DNA of 10,518 nucleotides. Origin: Thermus kawarayensis JCM 12314 (GTDB lineage Bacteria; Deinococcota; Deinococci; Deinococcales; Thermaceae). The stretch is taken from positions 1-10,518 of the forward strand of contig BBBL01000032.1 in assembly GCA_001311545.1 (NCBI GenBank). The letters run 5' to 3'. A model generated the notes under the pieces. The model was not told where the DNA came from and ran no database searches. It saw nothing but the letters and a program-made list of their open reading frames with translations. Positions 9,414 to 10,518 of the stretch are shown piece after piece. A program made the translations under genes and the position numbers. Every line of letters begins with the position of its first letter. Positions within the stretch are counted from its first letter, which is position 1.

Positions 9414-9707
9414 CGCAAGCGCGTCTTAAGCGCCACCGAGGCCCGCGTCCACTTCGGCGAGGTGCTGAAGCGGGTGGAGAAAGGGGAGGTGATCGTGGTG
9501 GAGGGGCGGGGCAGGCCACAGGCGATCATCCTCTCCGTGAAGGCCTACGACCACCTTACTGCGGGGAAGGAGGACCCCTTGGAGACCCTCCTCTCCCTTA
9601 ACCGGGCCATCCGCGCCCGCTTGGGCAGGCCCCTTATACCCCCTGAGGAAGTGGTTTCCGCCCTGAGGGAGGAGCGGGACCGTGAGCTGGGTGGTGCTGG
9701 ACGCTAG
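9405..9707 (+). CDS. Phd/YefM-family antitoxin
   Basis: About 100 residues. The N-terminal half has the Phd/YefM pattern: LSATEARVHFGEVLKRVEKG, then EVIVVEGRGRPQAIILSVKA and YDHL. That fold dimerises and binds operator DNA. The C-terminal part (about residues 50-100) is helical and charged, with ETLLSLNRAIRARLGRP and VVSALREERDREL, and is the likely toxin-binding tail. In-frame ATGs lie at 9396, 9405 and 9408. I chose 9405 because the predicted -10 box at 9389-9394 puts the transcription start after 9396. No ribosome site is visible, in line with a leaderless mRNA. The stop TAG (9705-9707) lies inside the toxin gene, a 26-base overlap that couples translation. Cognate toxin: the PIN protein downstream. 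The frame is intact. Confidence 0.85.
   Translation: MMHRKRVLSATEARVHFGEVLKRVEKGEVIVVEGRGRPQAIILSVKAYDHLTAGKEDPLETLLSLNRAIRARLGRPLIPPEEVVSALREERDRELGGAGR
9667..9674 (+). promoter_or_regulatory. Ribosome binding site for the toxin gene
   Basis: GGGAGGAG inside the end of the antitoxin gene lies 7 bases before the GTG at 9682. It supports GTG as the toxin start, with internal initiation or coupling to antitoxin translation. Confidence 0.65.
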
Positions 9708-10128
9708 CTTCCTCCTCCACCTGCTTTTGGCGGCAGACCCAAAGGCCGAAGCCGTACGCCTCTACCGGAGCTGGAGGCAGGAAGACCGCCCCCTTGCCGC
9801 CCCCACCCTGGCCCTCTATGAAGCGGCCAACGCCCTTTACCGCTACGCCCTCGCCGGGGAGATGACCCTGGCCGAGGCCGAGACCCTCCTAGGGCATCTC
9901 CAGAGGCTCGGGGTCCGGTTTTTCGCCGAGCCCTGGACTCACACCCGGGCCTTAGAACTGGCCTGGGTCTTGGGCCTAAAGGCCGCCTATGACGCCCACT
10001 ACCTGGCCATGGCCGAAGGGTTTCAGGGGGCCTTCTGGACCGCCGACAAAAGGCTATACCAAAGGGCCCTCGAGGGCCAGGCCCAAGGTCTCCTCCCCGG
10101 CGTTTCCCTTCACCTTCTGGAAACATGA
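9682..10128 (+). CDS. PIN-domain ribonuclease toxin (VapC type)
   Basis: A 148-residue PIN-domain protein. Such toxins are Mg2+-dependent RNases that cut tRNA, rRNA or mRNA when the antitoxin is lost. The four acidic residues of the active site are visible: Asp7 in VVLDASFLLHLLL, Glu47 in LALYEAANALYRYAL, Asp104 in LKAAYDAHYLAMAEG, and Asp122 in FWTADKRLYQRAL. Length is normal for VapC. The GTG start is supported by GGGAGGAG 7 bases upstream; this start overlaps the antitoxin gene. The stop TGA (10126-10128) overlaps the next gene's ATG as ATGA. The frame is intact and codon use matches the neighbours. The active site looks complete, so the toxin is probably functional. The RNA target cannot be read from the sequence. 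Confidence 0.9.
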   Translation: MSWVVLDASFLLHLLLAADPKAEAVRLYRSWRQEDRPLAAPTLALYEAANALYRYALAGEMTLAEAETLLGHLQRLGVRFFAEPWTHTRALELAWVLGLKAAYDAHYLAMAEGFQGAFWTADKRLYQRALEGQAQGLLPGVSLHLLET

Positions 10129-10518
10129 CCCTGGGTGAGCTCCGGGAAGAGGTCTGGAACGCCCTGGCCCGCTTTGACCTCGCCCTCCACCCCACGCCCC
10201 CCCACGGCCACCACCCCAACTTCCTGGGGGCCAGGAGGGCGGCGGAAAGGCTTTTAAGAACCCCCGAGTTCCAGGGGGCCAGGCGGGTCCTGGCGGGGAT
10301 GGACGCCGTCCTAAAGCCCCTAAGGGAGGAGGCCTTGCGCCAGGGGAAGGAGCTCCTCCTCCCCCACCCCGACCGTCCGGGGGAGTTTCTGCTCCTAAAG
10401 GACGTGGACCCGAGGAAGCTCAAACGGGTGCGGGAGGCCTACCGCTTTGGGGTCCGGGTGGCCCTGGAGGAGGCCTCTCCGGACCTCGTCCTCATCGGGG
10501 CGGTGGCCGTGGACGAGG
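10125..10518 (+). CDS. 5-formyltetrahydrofolate cyclo-ligase-like protein, 3' end outside window
   Basis: The first 131 residues are seen, starting MTLGELREEVWNALARFDLA. The segment HPTPPHGHHPNFLGARRAAE, followed by RVLAGMDAVLKPLREEALRQ, GKELLLPHP and FLLLKDVDP, is the layout of the 5-formyltetrahydrofolate cyclo-ligase (MTHFS) family. In this branch a PPHGRIPNF.GA..AA motif replaces the usual N-terminus. The visible end, PDLVLIGAVAVDE, matches the strand just before the G.G.G(Y) loop of the family, which lies past the window. The enzyme converts 5-formyl-THF to 5,10-methenyl-THF using ATP. Members of this branch are often poorly tested, so the reaction is less certain than the fold. Its ATG overlaps the toxin stop (ATGA), so it is probably co-translated with the toxin-antitoxin pair. 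Confidence 0.7.
   Translation, partial: MTLGELREEVWNALARFDLALHPTPPHGHHPNFLGARRAAERLLRTPEFQGARRVLAGMDAVLKPLREEALRQGKELLLPHPDRPGEFLLLKDVDPRKLKRVREAYRFGVRVALEEASPDLVLIGAVAVDE

Overview
The window is chromosomal DNA of a Thermus species. It is very GC-rich with G/C-heavy third codon positions. After small corrections its GroES, GroEL and DNA polymerase III alpha proteins read as close relatives of the T. thermophilus and T. aquaticus proteins recalled from memory. No database search was possible, so the species is not fixed.

Layout. (1) 2-250 (+): the C-terminal end of what looks like an ADP-forming acyl-CoA synthetase. (2) 238-1004 (+): a SpoU/TrmH-type RNA 2'-O-methyltransferase. (3) 1022-3046 (+): the groES-groEL chaperonin operon, with a consensus-like promoter and a CIRCE-like inverted repeat over the transcription start. 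(4) 3046-3163: a convergent intergenic region with hairpins, one of them a terminator for groEL. (5) 9350-3163 (-): dnaE, the replicative DNA polymerase III alpha subunit, interrupted by two complete inteins of about 423 and 422 residues that are only 48 host residues apart. (6) 9351-9404: a divergent promoter region between dnaE and a toxin-antitoxin pair, where both mRNAs look leaderless or nearly so. (7) 9405-10128 (+): a Phd/YefM-type antitoxin and a PIN-domain (VapC-type) toxin. (8) 10125-10518 (+): the start of a 5-formyltetrahydrofolate cyclo-ligase-like gene that overlaps the toxin gene by ATGA and runs off the window. No stretch over 300 bases lacks a gene.

Reading-frame quality. trmH, groEL and dnaE appear broken, but each break is repaired by adding back one base: 17 sites in all (1 in trmH, 3 in groEL, 13 in dnaE). 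At least 16 are a lost G or C in a short run; the remaining one could be T or C. Corrected lengths are about 255 aa (methyltransferase), 543 aa (GroEL) and 2066 aa for the DnaE precursor (1221 aa after removal of the inteins). In the corrected DnaE the catalytic aspartates fall at residues 463, 465 and 618, the numbers I recall for T. aquaticus DnaE. Two of the broken genes are essential, so I treat the breaks as sequencing or assembly deletions and not as pseudogenes.

Together the window holds housekeeping functions (protein folding, replication, RNA modification, one-carbon metabolism) plus two kinds of selfish element: protein-splicing inteins with homing-endonuclease motifs inside the polymerase, and a toxin-antitoxin module sharing a promoter region with that polymerase. 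I found no clearly undescribed system. The most interesting parts are the tandem inteins, the divergent leaderless promoters and the groE control region.
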